In this document: piece by piece, positions 1-6,765 of the stretch | Position numbering within the stretch: the first letter of the stretch is position 1 | Layout of the letters: each line of letters starts with the position of its first letter | Source: Selenomonas sp. GACV-9 | GTDB lineage: Bacteria; Bacillota; Negativicutes; Selenomonadales; Selenomonadaceae | DNA length: 53,337 bases | Direction: 5' to 3' | Assembly (NCBI GenBank): GCA_900116485.1 | Contig: FPAX01000015.1 | Coordinates: 1 to 53,337 of the forward strand | Position numbers and translations under genes: made by a program | Notes under the pieces: generated by a model | Told to the model about the DNA's origin: nothing | The model's input: the letters and a program-made list of their open reading frames with translations, nothing else | The model's database searches: none

Positions 1-29
1 GACGGACTGGGAGGATAGGGAGTTGCCAG
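1..29 (+). rRNA. rrf: 5S ribosomal RNA, 3' end only
   Basis: The first 29 bases repeat the 3' end of the complete 5S gene that follows (compare 124-152), with a few differences. This is the tail of another 5S copy cut by the window edge. The two copies lie only a few bases apart. Confidence 0.75.
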
Positions 30-35
30 TTTTAT

Positions 36-152
36 ATCCGGTGATGTTGCCTGTATGGTTCCACCTGTTCCCATACCGAACACAGTAGTTAAGCATGCAG
101 AGGCCGAAAGTACTTGCCTGGAGACGGGCTGGGAGGATAGGAAGTTGCCGGT
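36..152 (+). rRNA. rrf: 5S ribosomal RNA
   Basis: A complete 5S gene of about 117 nt. It carries the conserved helix II/III region CCCATACCGAACACAG and the AAGC and GAGGCCGAAAG segments, and its ends pair (TCCGG near the start, CCGG at the end). It follows a partial 5S copy with almost no spacer and leads straight into the tRNA cluster, so it is probably the end of an rRNA operon. Ends are accurate to a few bases. Confidence 0.9.
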
Positions 153-158
153 TGTGAT

Positions 159-234
159 TCCTCGATAGCTCAGTCGGTAGAGCACCTGACTGTTAATCAG
201 GCTGTCGCAGGTTCGAATCCTGCTCGAGGAGCCA
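159..234 (+). tRNA. tRNA-Asn (GTT)
   Basis: Full cloverleaf with acceptor TCCTCGA/TCGAGGA, anticodon loop CTGTTAA and encoded CCA. Confidence 0.97.
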
Positions 235-257
235 TTTTGTTAATACCCTGGGGTGAT

Positions 258-334
258 TGGGGTATAGCCAAGTCGGTTAAGGCACGGGACTTTGACTCCC
301 GCATCCGCTGGTTCGAGTCCAGCTACCCCAGCCA
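258..334 (+). tRNA. tRNA-Gln (TTG)
   Basis: Acceptor TGGGGTA/TACCCCA, anticodon TTG in the loop between CGGGA and TCCCG, encoded CCA. Confidence 0.97.
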
Positions 335-339
335 GATAC

Positions 340-415
340 GGTTCACTAGCTCAGTTGGTAGAGCACCTGACTTTTAATCAGGGTGTCCCGGGTTCGAATC
401 CCGGGTGAGCCACCA
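340..415 (+). tRNA. tRNA-Lys (TTT)
   Basis: Acceptor GGTTCAC/GTGAGCC, anticodon loop CTTTTAA, encoded CCA. Confidence 0.97.
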
Positions 416-442
416 TTTTTTAGATATCCACTTGATTGTATT

Positions 443-517
443 GGCGCGTTGGTCAAGCGGTTAAGACACCGCCCTTTCACGGCGGCTTCATGGGTTCGAG
501 TCCCATACGCGTCACCA
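443..517 (+). tRNA. tRNA-Glu (TTC)
   Basis: Acceptor GGCGCGT/ACGCGTC with one G-U pair, anticodon loop CTTTCAC between CCGCC and GGCGG, encoded CCA. Confidence 0.96.
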
Positions 518-526
518 TTTTATCAT

Positions 527-602
<76 letters not shown>

Positions 603-608
603 TTTCAT

Positions 609-684
609 GGGCGATTAGCTCAGCTGGGAGAGCGCTTGCCTTACAAGCAAGATGTCAGCAGTTCGATCCTGTTATCGCCCACCA
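609..684 (+). tRNA. tRNA-Val (TAC)
   Basis: Acceptor GGGCGAT/ATCGCCC, anticodon loop CTTACAA between CTTGC and GCAAG, encoded CCA. Confidence 0.97.
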
Positions 685-690
685 TATCAT

Positions 691-767
691 GGCCCGGTAG
701 TTTAGTTGGTTAGAATGCCGCCCTGTCACGGCGGAGGTCAGGGGTTCAAGTCCCCTTCGGGTCGCCA
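691..767 (+). tRNA. tRNA-Asp (GTC)
   Basis: Acceptor GGCCCGG/TCGGGTC with two G-U pairs, anticodon loop CTGTCAC, encoded CCA. A small hairpin (AACACC GTAA GGTGTT) and an AT run (TATATATATA) follow at 778-803; they may be a processing site or a weak internal promoter. Confidence 0.96.
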
Positions 768-820
768 TTTTGATTGTAACACCGTAAGGTGTTATATATA
801 TATAAGCAACTTGTGAAAAT

Positions 821-896
821 GCCTCTGTAGCTCAGTTGGTAGAGCAGGGGACTGAAAATCCCCGTGTCAGTGGTTCGATTCCGCTCGGAGGCACCA
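821..896 (+). tRNA. tRNA-Phe (GAA)
   Basis: Acceptor GCCTCTG/CGGAGGC, anticodon loop CTGAAAA between GGGGA and TCCCC, encoded CCA. Confidence 0.97.
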
Positions 897-905
897 TTTT
901 TTCAA

Positions 906-981
906 GCTGGTGTAGCTCAATTGGTAGAGCAGCTGACTTGTAATCAGCAGGTTGGGGGTTCAATTCCTCTCGCCAGCTCCA
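906..981 (+). tRNA. tRNA-Thr (TGT)
   Basis: Acceptor GCTGGTG/CGCCAGC, anticodon loop CTTGTAA, encoded CCA. Confidence 0.96.
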
Positions 982-993
982 CTTGCTTTTTAT

Positions 994-1067
<74 letters not shown>

Positions 1068-1084
1068 ATTAAGATTATGTTACT

Positions 1085-1173
1085 GCCGGGGTGGCGGAAC
1101 TGGCAGACGCAACGGACTTAAAATCCGTCGGTTGGAGACAACCGTACCGGTTCGATTCCGGTCCTCGGCACCA
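1085..1173 (+). tRNA. tRNA-Leu (TAA)
   Basis: Class II tRNA with a long variable arm (GGTTG GAGA CAACC). Acceptor GCCGGGG/CCTCGGC, anticodon TAA, encoded CCA. Confidence 0.96.
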
Positions 1174-1208
1174 CCATTTTAGTTGCACAAAAATCAAATA
1201 GCTATCAT

Positions 1209-1295
1209 GCGGACGTGGCGGAATCGGCAGACGCGCTAGTTTCAGGTACTAGTGGTGGTGACATCGTGGAGGTTCAAGTCCTCTCGTCCGCACCA
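1209..1295 (+). tRNA. tRNA-Leu (CAG), copy 1
   Basis: Class II leucine tRNA. Acceptor GCGGACG/CGTCCGC, anticodon loop TTCAGGT between CTAGT and ACTAG, encoded CCA. Nearly identical to 1446-1532. Confidence 0.95.
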
Positions 1296-1322
1296 TATAT
1301 TTTCTAGCACATGGATTGTAAT

Positions 1323-1408
1323 GCGGTTGTGGCGGAATTGGCAGACGCGCTACTTTGAGGGGGTAGTGTTCACAAGACGTATGGGTTCAAGTCCCATCAA
1401 CCGCACCA
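1323..1408 (+). tRNA. tRNA-Leu (GAG), copy 1
   Basis: Class II leucine tRNA. Acceptor GCGGTTG/CAACCGC, anticodon GAG in loop TTGAGGG, encoded CCA. Nearly identical to 1540-1625. Confidence 0.95.
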
Positions 1409-1445
1409 TTACTTCTTTGTGTGTTTTCTCTTAATTACATATCAT

Positions 1446-1532
1446 GCGGATGTGGCGGAATCGGCAGACGCGCTAGTTTCAGGTACTAGTGGTAGTAATA
1501 TCGTGGAGGTTCAAGTCCTCTCATCCGCACCA
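1446..1532 (+). tRNA. tRNA-Leu (CAG), copy 2
   Basis: Acceptor GCGGATG/CATCCGC, anticodon CAG. It differs from copy 1 at one acceptor base pair (C-G to T-A, both sides changed) and in the variable arm. Confidence 0.95.
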
Positions 1533-1539
1533 TGTTTTC

Positions 1540-1625
1540 GCGGTCGTGGCGGAATTGGCAGACGCGCTACTTTGAGGGGGTAGTGTTCACAAGACGTATG
1601 GGTTCAAGTCCCATCGACCGCACCA
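1540..1625 (+). tRNA. tRNA-Leu (GAG), copy 2
   Basis: Acceptor GCGGTCG/CGACCGC, anticodon GAG. It differs from copy 1 only at one paired acceptor position (T-A to C-G). It is the last gene of the array. Confidence 0.95.
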
Positions 1626-1637
1626 TTTGGATTCTAA

Positions 1638-1662
1638 GCTCAGACAGTTGTCTGAGCTTTTC
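1638..1662 (+). terminator. terminator of the tRNA array
   Basis: Inverted repeat GCTCAGACA/TGTCTGAGC with a minimal loop, followed by TTTTC. It lies just after the last tRNA and before the lipase gene. Confidence 0.8.
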
Positions 1663-1695
1663 TTGTATATGTAGAGCGTGAGAGGAGGATAGTCT

Positions 1696-3018
1696 ATGAA
1701 GATAAAGAGAGTATTGTCTGCTGTGGTTTTCTTGTTGGTTGTCTGCTTGCCAGTTACCAATGCCCATGCAACAGAGGTAAATCGTGCCGACCTGTATCTG
1801 GCGACCAGCCTCGTTTCGATGGCATCCTATAACGATGAGATGAACGTCCTGACGCGGCAATGGCTGCAAGGTATCGGCTGGAATTTTGAAGCTCAGGAGA
1901 ATATCAACAGTATTGCCGAAGGACGTTTCCAGCTGGCCTCACGGGAGTTGCCGGATCATACCAAGATGTATATCTTGGTCTTTCCGGGAACGGAGCGGCT
2001 GAAGGATGCCGAGGTGGATCTGCGCTTGTCGCGGGTGTACTTTGCGGGAAATACCCCGGAGGAATTCAGGAACGCCGCCAGGGAAAGCGGCCATAATGGT
2101 TCTGAGCCGCTGGTTCATCAGGGATTCAATGATTACACGCAGGTGGCTTTATTCCAAAAGAAACTGCCGGAGTTTGGCGACAGGACAGCTGGTGAGGTGA
2201 TTGCTGAGGTGCTCAGGAAAAATCCCCAGGCGGTCCTTTACCTGACTGGTCACAGCCTAGGCGGCGCTGTGGCAACGCTTACGGCTGCGCGCCTGGCAGA
2301 TATGGGGGTACAGCCGGCACAACTTCAGGTTGTGACCTTCGGGGCACCGGCTGTGGGCAATCGGGCCTTTGCCCGTGCCTATGAGCATAAAATGAATCTT
2401 ACGCGTATCGTTATCGACGGGGACCCGGTAAAGAGTGTTTTGCAATCCATATCCGGTGGTTTTGTGCAGTTTGGCCAGCGCATCACCTGGGAAAAGAACC
2501 ATAATTCCGAGCGGTTTTCCCATGATATGGTGGTCTATCTTGACCAGGCGCTGCGCAACTATCAGGATGCTTGCAAGGAGCCCTGTCCGGCTGCTGTGAT
2601 TGGCGAGCGTGCCAAGCAGGTTGCTGGGGGAATCTACGTGACGCCGATCCAGTTCATGGTAGATGAGCATATTGATGACGATATCCCCTATATGCGGCGA
2701 GTCATCCAGCGGATGCTGCAGATGGAGTACAAGCCTGTGGTTTTTGGGGATAAGAAGGCGGCAGCCTTTGCTGATTGGCAAGCTGCGGCCCGACAGGCAG
2801 GCTGCCAGTATATCCTTGTGGAGCGTTTGCAGGCGCAGCGCATCCGCGATGAGCGCTATGCCTTTCGTTTGTCCTTAGAGGAGGAGCTTTATGACGGGCA
2901 GGGCAACCTGCTGACTATGCAGACTACCAGTGCAACGACACACAGCCTTACGCCAATAGAGGTGGTTGGCTATCTGCAATACAGGTCAGCAGCGCAGCGC
3001 GATCTATATATGCATTGA
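1696..3018 (+). CDS. secreted class-3 lipase family protein
   Basis: A 440-residue alpha/beta hydrolase with a cleavable signal peptide (basic start, hydrophobic core, NAHA near residues 23-26). Residues about 30-290 form the lipase class 3 fold. The nucleophile elbow GHSLGGAVATL puts the catalytic Ser at about residue 187; an acid in the IDGDPVK stretch (about 240) and a His in the NSERFSHDM stretch (about 275) are plausible triad partners. Residues about 310-440 form a C-terminal part that I do not recognise. The ATG at 1696 is preceded by GAGAGGAGGA. The gene stands alone between the tRNA terminator and a promoter at 3066. A periplasmic or surface esterase acting on acyl lipids is the likely role; the substrate cannot be read from the sequence. 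Confidence 0.85.
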   Translation: MKIKRVLSAVVFLLVVCLPVTNAHATEVNRADLYLATSLVSMASYNDEMNVLTRQWLQGIGWNFEAQENINSIAEGRFQLASRELPDHTKMYILVFPGTERLKDAEVDLRLSRVYFAGNTPEEFRNAARESGHNGSEPLVHQGFNDYTQVALFQKKLPEFGDRTAGEVIAEVLRKNPQAVLYLTGHSLGGAVATLTAARLADMGVQPAQLQVVTFGAPAVGNRAFARAYEHKMNLTRIVIDGDPVKSVLQSISGGFVQFGQRITWEKNHNSERFSHDMVVYLDQALRNYQDACKEPCPAAVIGERAKQVAGGIYVTPIQFMVDEHIDDDIPYMRRVIQRMLQMEYKPVVFGDKKAAAFADWQAAARQAGCQYILVERLQAQRIRDERYAFRLSLEEELYDGQGNLLTMQTTSATTHSLTPIEVVGYLQYRSAAQRDLYMH

Positions 3019-3065
3019 TGGTTATTTTTTCGTGTACAGAATACATAAAAAAGTCTGAAAACTCA

Positions 3066-3094
3066 TTGACAATTCCTTCCTAATCGGGTATATT
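3066..3094 (+). promoter_or_regulatory. strong sigma-70 promoter
   Basis: TTGACA (3066-3071), 17-bp spacer, TATATT (3089-3094). It drives the short unit that ends at the terminator at 3232-3276. Confidence 0.8.
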
Positions 3095-3100
3095 ATAAGT

Positions 3101-3276
3101 AAGCTGAAGGAAAGAAGTTCAGAGCTTTCCAATAGCAGCCGGCATGTCAATAACAAAAGGGAGGAGATTCCGATGGGCCGGTAAGTACCCCAGGGGAGAC
3201 TTGTACATGGAGAAAGAATTGAAACACGAGAAATAACCGCCAGCTGGTGACGAGAAAGCCGCTGGTGGTTATTTTT
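3101..3276 (+). other. short transcription unit (about 175 nt) of unknown type: small RNA, leader or tiny ORF
   Basis: It runs from a near-consensus promoter to an intrinsic terminator, before the DUF362 gene. Three tiny reading frames are visible. A strong Shine-Dalgarno (GGGAGGAG, 3160-3167) precedes ATG GGC CGG TAA at 3173. AGGGGA precedes a 9-codon frame, MEKELKHEK, at 3207-3236. That 9-codon frame is the end of a longer 30-codon in-phase frame from the ATG at 3144. The stop codon of the last frame sits inside the 5' arm of the terminator, as in translation-coupled attenuators and also as in small-protein mRNAs. I recognise no known RNA family. The unit could be a stand-alone small RNA or small protein, or a leader whose terminator gates the gene at 3320. 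Confidence 0.45.
3232..3276 (+). terminator. intrinsic terminator before the DUF362 gene
   Basis: AATAACCGCCAGC (3232-3244) pairs with GCTGGTGGTTATT (3261-3273) with one G-U pair, followed by a T run. Confidence 0.85.
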
Positions 3277-3319
3277 CTGTGATGGATAGATTTTTCAGGT
3301 ATTATAGGAGGAGCTAGTA

Positions 3320-4444
3320 GTGGAGAAAGCAAAGGTATACTTTACAGATTTTCGTGTGCAGGTCGGGCAGAGCATCCTGACCAAGCTCAAGACACTTTGT
3401 ATTGCTGCCGGTATCAAGGATATCGATATGGAAGGCAAGTTCGTTGCCATCAAGATGCATTTTGGCGAGCTCGGGAATATGGCATTTTTGCGTCCGCAGT
3501 ATGCCAAGGTCATCGCTGACATCGTCAAGGAACAGGGCGGTGTGCCGTTCCTTACGGATTGCAATACGCTTTATCCGGGCAGCCGCAAGCATGCGCTGGA
3601 GCATATGGATTGTGCGAATCTCAACGGGTTCAATCCGACCACGACAGGCTGCCAGATCATCATCGGCGATGGTCTCAAGGGCACGGATGATGTGGAAGTG
3701 CCAGTAAAGAATGGTGAGTTCGTCAAGGCTGCGAAAATTGGACGGGCTGTCATGGATGCGGATATCGTCATCAGTCTGGCCCATTTCAAGGGGCACGAGA
3801 TGACGGGTTTTGGCGGCGCTATCAAGAATATCGGCATGGGCTGTGGCAGCCGTGCCGGCAAGATGGAGCAGCATTCTTCGGGCAAATGCGTGGTCCGCGA
3901 GGAGCTCTGCCGTGGCTGCCGCAAGTGCGCGAAGGAATGTGGTTCGGATGCCATCACGTATGTGAACAACAAGGCTGTTATCGATAAGGACATCTGCAAG
4001 GGATGCGGCCGCTGCATCGGCGCATGCAGTTTCTCGGCTATCCGCAATGAGCAGTGGGATGCTGGCGACCTGCTCGACAAGAAGATGGCCGAGTATGCCC
4101 AGGCTGTGGTTCAGGATCGTCCGTGTTTCCATATCAACATGGCCATGGATATCTCGCCAAACTGTGACTGCCATGGCGAAAATGATGCGGCTATCCTGCC
4201 GAATATCGGCATGTTTGCGTCATTTGATCCCATTGCCATCGATCAGGCTTGTGTGGATGCTTGCCAGCAGGCAGCACCGATTGCCAACAGCCAGCTGGGC
4301 GATCATCTGGCACAGCCGGATTGGCATCATCATCATGATGTCTTCATGGACAACAACCCCAATGTGCATTGGAAAGAAACCCTGGAACATGGCGAGAAGA
4401 TCGGCATGGGCACAAGGGAGTATGAGCTTATAAAACTGAAATAA
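3320..4444 (+). CDS. DUF362 domain protein with two [4Fe-4S] clusters
   Basis: A 374-residue protein. Residues 1-185 and 260-370 match the DUF362 layout (MHFGELGN, FLTDCNTLYPG, SLAHFKGHEMTGFGGAIKN). A ferredoxin-type insert at about 190-240 carries two CxxCxxCxxxC motifs (CRGCRKCAKEC, CKGCGRCIGAC). DUF362 ferredoxins are common in anaerobes, but their reaction is not established. A cytosolic electron-transfer or metal-centre role is inferred. The GTG start at 3320 is supported by AGGAGG 7 bases upstream. A terminator follows at once, so the gene is probably transcribed alone or from the promoter at 3066 by readthrough. Confidence 0.85.
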   Translation: MEKAKVYFTDFRVQVGQSILTKLKTLCIAAGIKDIDMEGKFVAIKMHFGELGNMAFLRPQYAKVIADIVKEQGGVPFLTDCNTLYPGSRKHALEHMDCANLNGFNPTTTGCQIIIGDGLKGTDDVEVPVKNGEFVKAAKIGRAVMDADIVISLAHFKGHEMTGFGGAIKNIGMGCGSRAGKMEQHSSGKCVVREELCRGCRKCAKECGSDAITYVNNKAVIDKDICKGCGRCIGACSFSAIRNEQWDAGDLLDKKMAEYAQAVVQDRPCFHINMAMDISPNCDCHGENDAAILPNIGMFASFDPIAIDQACVDACQQAAPIANSQLGDHLAQPDWHHHHDVFMDNNPNVHWKETLEHGEKIGMGTREYELIKLK

Positions 4445-4458
4445 GACAATCAGCGAGC

Positions 4459-4503
4459 ACGCCTCCATTCATGGCATATTTTCCATGGATGGAGGCGTTT
4501 TGC
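4459..4503 (+). terminator. intrinsic terminator after the DUF362 gene
   Basis: ACGCCTCCAT..CATGG pairs with CCATGGATGGAGGCGT, then TTTTG. It separates the DUF362 gene from the export island. Confidence 0.85.
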
Positions 4504-4594
4504 ATGTAAAGGAAGGGGAAATATCGAATATTTTGACGAATAGTAGATAAATAAGGAAAATGTGTGCATTGATACTTCAAAGGGGCCTTGCAAT

Positions 4595-5764
4595 ATGAAA
4601 AAGATCTTCAGCCTGGGCATTGTCCTCATCTTGCTGATGGCGGGGGCCATCGTGGTGTGGGGGGCTTGGCTCAACTACAGCGATGAGAATCAGATAGCAA
4701 AGCGCATGGACAGCCGGGCTTTGGAACTGACGGCGGCCCGGGCGCAGGTGCGGGATTTTGCCCCAGTGGTGACCCTCGATGCGTTGCGGCTGTCCAGTGA
4801 TGCCATCGCCGATGCGGTAGCCCTTACAGATGGGCGCATTGTCAGCTGGCATGTGGGGAAAAATGCTGCCGTGGCTAAGGGACAGATCTTAGTGACTATG
4901 ATGAATGAAAACATCCCCTTGCGAATCCAGCAGGCGGAAAGCGCCATCAGCAGGGCAGAAGCTGTCCTGGCCCAGGCCAACAACGCCTGGCAGCGTCAGG
5001 GCAGGCTCCTTTCCCGCCGGGCGACATCCAAGGAGAAGTACGAAGAGGCAGAGGCCCAGTTCCTGGCGGCCCAGGGGGCACTTCGTGAGGCTCAGGCCCA
5101 GCGAGACCAGTGCCTGGTACAGCAGGAGTGGCTAAGCGTGCACTCGCCGGTATCGGGACAGGTGCTGATCATCTACCAGCGGGAGGGGGCCTATGTGCAG
5201 CCTGGAACCCCCATCGCTTTGGTGGGAAGCTTTGATTGGCTGAATTTTTCCGTGAATATGACTGACCAGGATGCCAGTCATCTGGAGCTGGGAGAGGCCA
5301 GTTTCCTGCATTTCCCGGACCGCAAGCTGGCAGGAAAGGTCTATGATACCGCCTATGGTGCTGGCAATAAGGGGGGCAGCATGGAGATTCAGGCCATCCT
5401 GAAGGAAATCGTGCCGCCGCTTTCGGAGCCTGCGGATATGCGCCGCACGGTGTGGGAGGTGGACAACCGTACGGGGCTTTTGGAAGCCATGGTCTACACG
5501 GACATCACCATGCGGGCAGGCACTCCCTATAAGGCGCTAACGGTACCCTTGGCTGCCATGGCGAACAAGGCCCATGACAAGGTCTACGTGGTGGATTCCG
5601 AGGGGATCCTCCATGTTCGCCAGGTAAGGGCCGGTGCCGATGACAATAAGTACATCGAGATCTACAACGGGCTGGAGCCTGGAGAAGTGGTGGTGGTTGG
5701 CAGCGTCGAGGGGCTCGAAGAGGGCATGAAGGTGAAAGCCGAGGTGGAAGGGGATGAGGACTGA
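4595..5764 (+). CDS. periplasmic adaptor (membrane fusion protein), HlyD/RND type
   Basis: About 389 residues from the ATG at 4595, which AAAGGGG precedes; a GTG at 4562 would add 11 residues. It has an N-terminal membrane anchor (residues about 3-25), a biotinyl-lipoyl-like half (ALTDGRIVSWHVGKNAAVAKG), an alpha-helical hairpin rich in Ala, Gln and Glu (about 105-170), the second lipoyl half (SPVSGQVLIIYQREGAYVQPG), then beta-barrel and membrane-proximal domains. Such proteins bridge an inner-membrane transporter and an outer-membrane TolC channel. It is the first gene of a tightly packed operon; its stop overlaps the next start by one base. It is the second adaptor-like protein of the island and the one that looks like an RND/ABC efflux adaptor, so it may be the direct partner of the TolC at 11796. 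Confidence 0.85.
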   Translation: MKKIFSLGIVLILLMAGAIVVWGAWLNYSDENQIAKRMDSRALELTAARAQVRDFAPVVTLDALRLSSDAIADAVALTDGRIVSWHVGKNAAVAKGQILVTMMNENIPLRIQQAESAISRAEAVLAQANNAWQRQGRLLSRRATSKEKYEEAEAQFLAAQGALREAQAQRDQCLVQQEWLSVHSPVSGQVLIIYQREGAYVQPGTPIALVGSFDWLNFSVNMTDQDASHLELGEASFLHFPDRKLAGKVYDTAYGAGNKGGSMEIQAILKEIVPPLSEPADMRRTVWEVDNRTGLLEAMVYTDITMRAGTPYKALTVPLAAMANKAHDKVYVVDSEGILHVRQVRAGADDNKYIEIYNGLEPGEVVVVGSVEGLEEGMKVKAEVEGDED

Positions 5765-6765
5765 TGGCTGAGGAAAGGAAAAAGGAAGGGGCAGCAGAGC
5801 GCTGGAACCGCACTGGGGACCAGATCTTCAGCAAGGAAGCCCTGGACAAGATGCACTCGCCGGAAAAGCTCGACATGACCATGACCATCACCACTCCTAT
5901 TGGCTGGATGGGACTTATTGCCGTGGCTGTCATGATGCTGGCGGTGGTGATCTGGTCGGTTTTCGGCTCTTTCACCGTGAAGGCCGACGGCATGGGGCTC
6001 ATTATGGATCCTTCCGGGGTGGGAAAGATTTCCACCCTTTCCGGAGGGACTTTGGATGAGCTTTATGTCCATCCAGGGGACAGGGTGGAAAAGGGAGCTC
6101 TTATCGCCCATGTGAGCATGGTGCAGGAAGAGGCTGCCACCCGTATGGCCCAGATGGGGCCGGAGATGGCTAACTCCATGCGGGATGCTGCTGCCAGGGT
6201 GCGGGAATTCGATTCCCGCCGCTACCAGCAGGAAGCCACGGCCAATATCTACTCTACCTTCAATGGCATCGTAGACGAGGTGCTGGTGGAGGAAGGCAGT
6301 GTGGTGGGCAGCGGCACTCCCATTGCCAGTGTGAGGATTGACGAGGGCCGGGGCCATCTGAAGGGCATCCTCTACATTCCCGTAGACAAGGGCAAACGCG
6401 TGGAGAAGGGCCAGACGGTCCAGCTCGCTCCCAACGGGGCCGACGTTTCCCAGACCGGGAGTCTCCTGGGCACAGTGCGTTCGGTGTCCCAGTATCCCGT
6501 TTCCATCCAGAATATGCAAAAGACCCTGGGAAATGAGCAGCTGGCCCAGTGGATCCTGTCTTCCCAGCAAAGTTCCCTGGTGGAAGTGGATTTTGACCTG
6601 GTGAAGGATGAAGCGGATAAGTCTGGCTACCTTTGGACCTCCTCGGTGGGGGAGCACAAGCCCATAACTGCTGGCAGCTTTGTCACCGGTTCCATCATCA
6701 TTGAGCGGCGTCCGCCTATTGAAAAGGTTTTCTATAAGCTGAGCCAGTGGCTGAGGGGCAGGTGA
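5764..6765 (+). CDS. NHLM-type bacteriocin system secretion protein (HlyD-like)
   Basis: 333 residues. A cytoplasmic N-terminus (about 45 residues) is followed by one transmembrane helix (about 47-72). Then come lipoyl-like halves (GGTLDELYVHPGDRVEKG and FNGIVDEVLVEEGSVVGSG) and a C-terminal beta domain. The order and the absence of a long coiled-coil hairpin match the HlyD-like protein of NHLM (Nitrile-Hydratase-Leader-Microcin) peptide export clusters, known as TIGR03794. Translation is coupled to the previous gene through TGATG. It should connect the ABC transporters in the inner membrane to the periplasmic part of the exporter. The family name rests on gene context and remembered architecture; an HMM search would settle it. 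Confidence 0.82.
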   Translation: MAEERKKEGAAERWNRTGDQIFSKEALDKMHSPEKLDMTMTITTPIGWMGLIAVAVMMLAVVIWSVFGSFTVKADGMGLIMDPSGVGKISTLSGGTLDELYVHPGDRVEKGALIAHVSMVQEEAATRMAQMGPEMANSMRDAAARVREFDSRRYQQEATANIYSTFNGIVDEVLVEEGSVVGSGTPIASVRIDEGRGHLKGILYIPVDKGKRVEKGQTVQLAPNGADVSQTGSLLGTVRSVSQYPVSIQNMQKTLGNEQLAQWILSSQQSSLVEVDFDLVKDEADKSGYLWTSSVGEHKPITAGSFVTGSIIIERRPPIEKVFYKLSQWLRGR

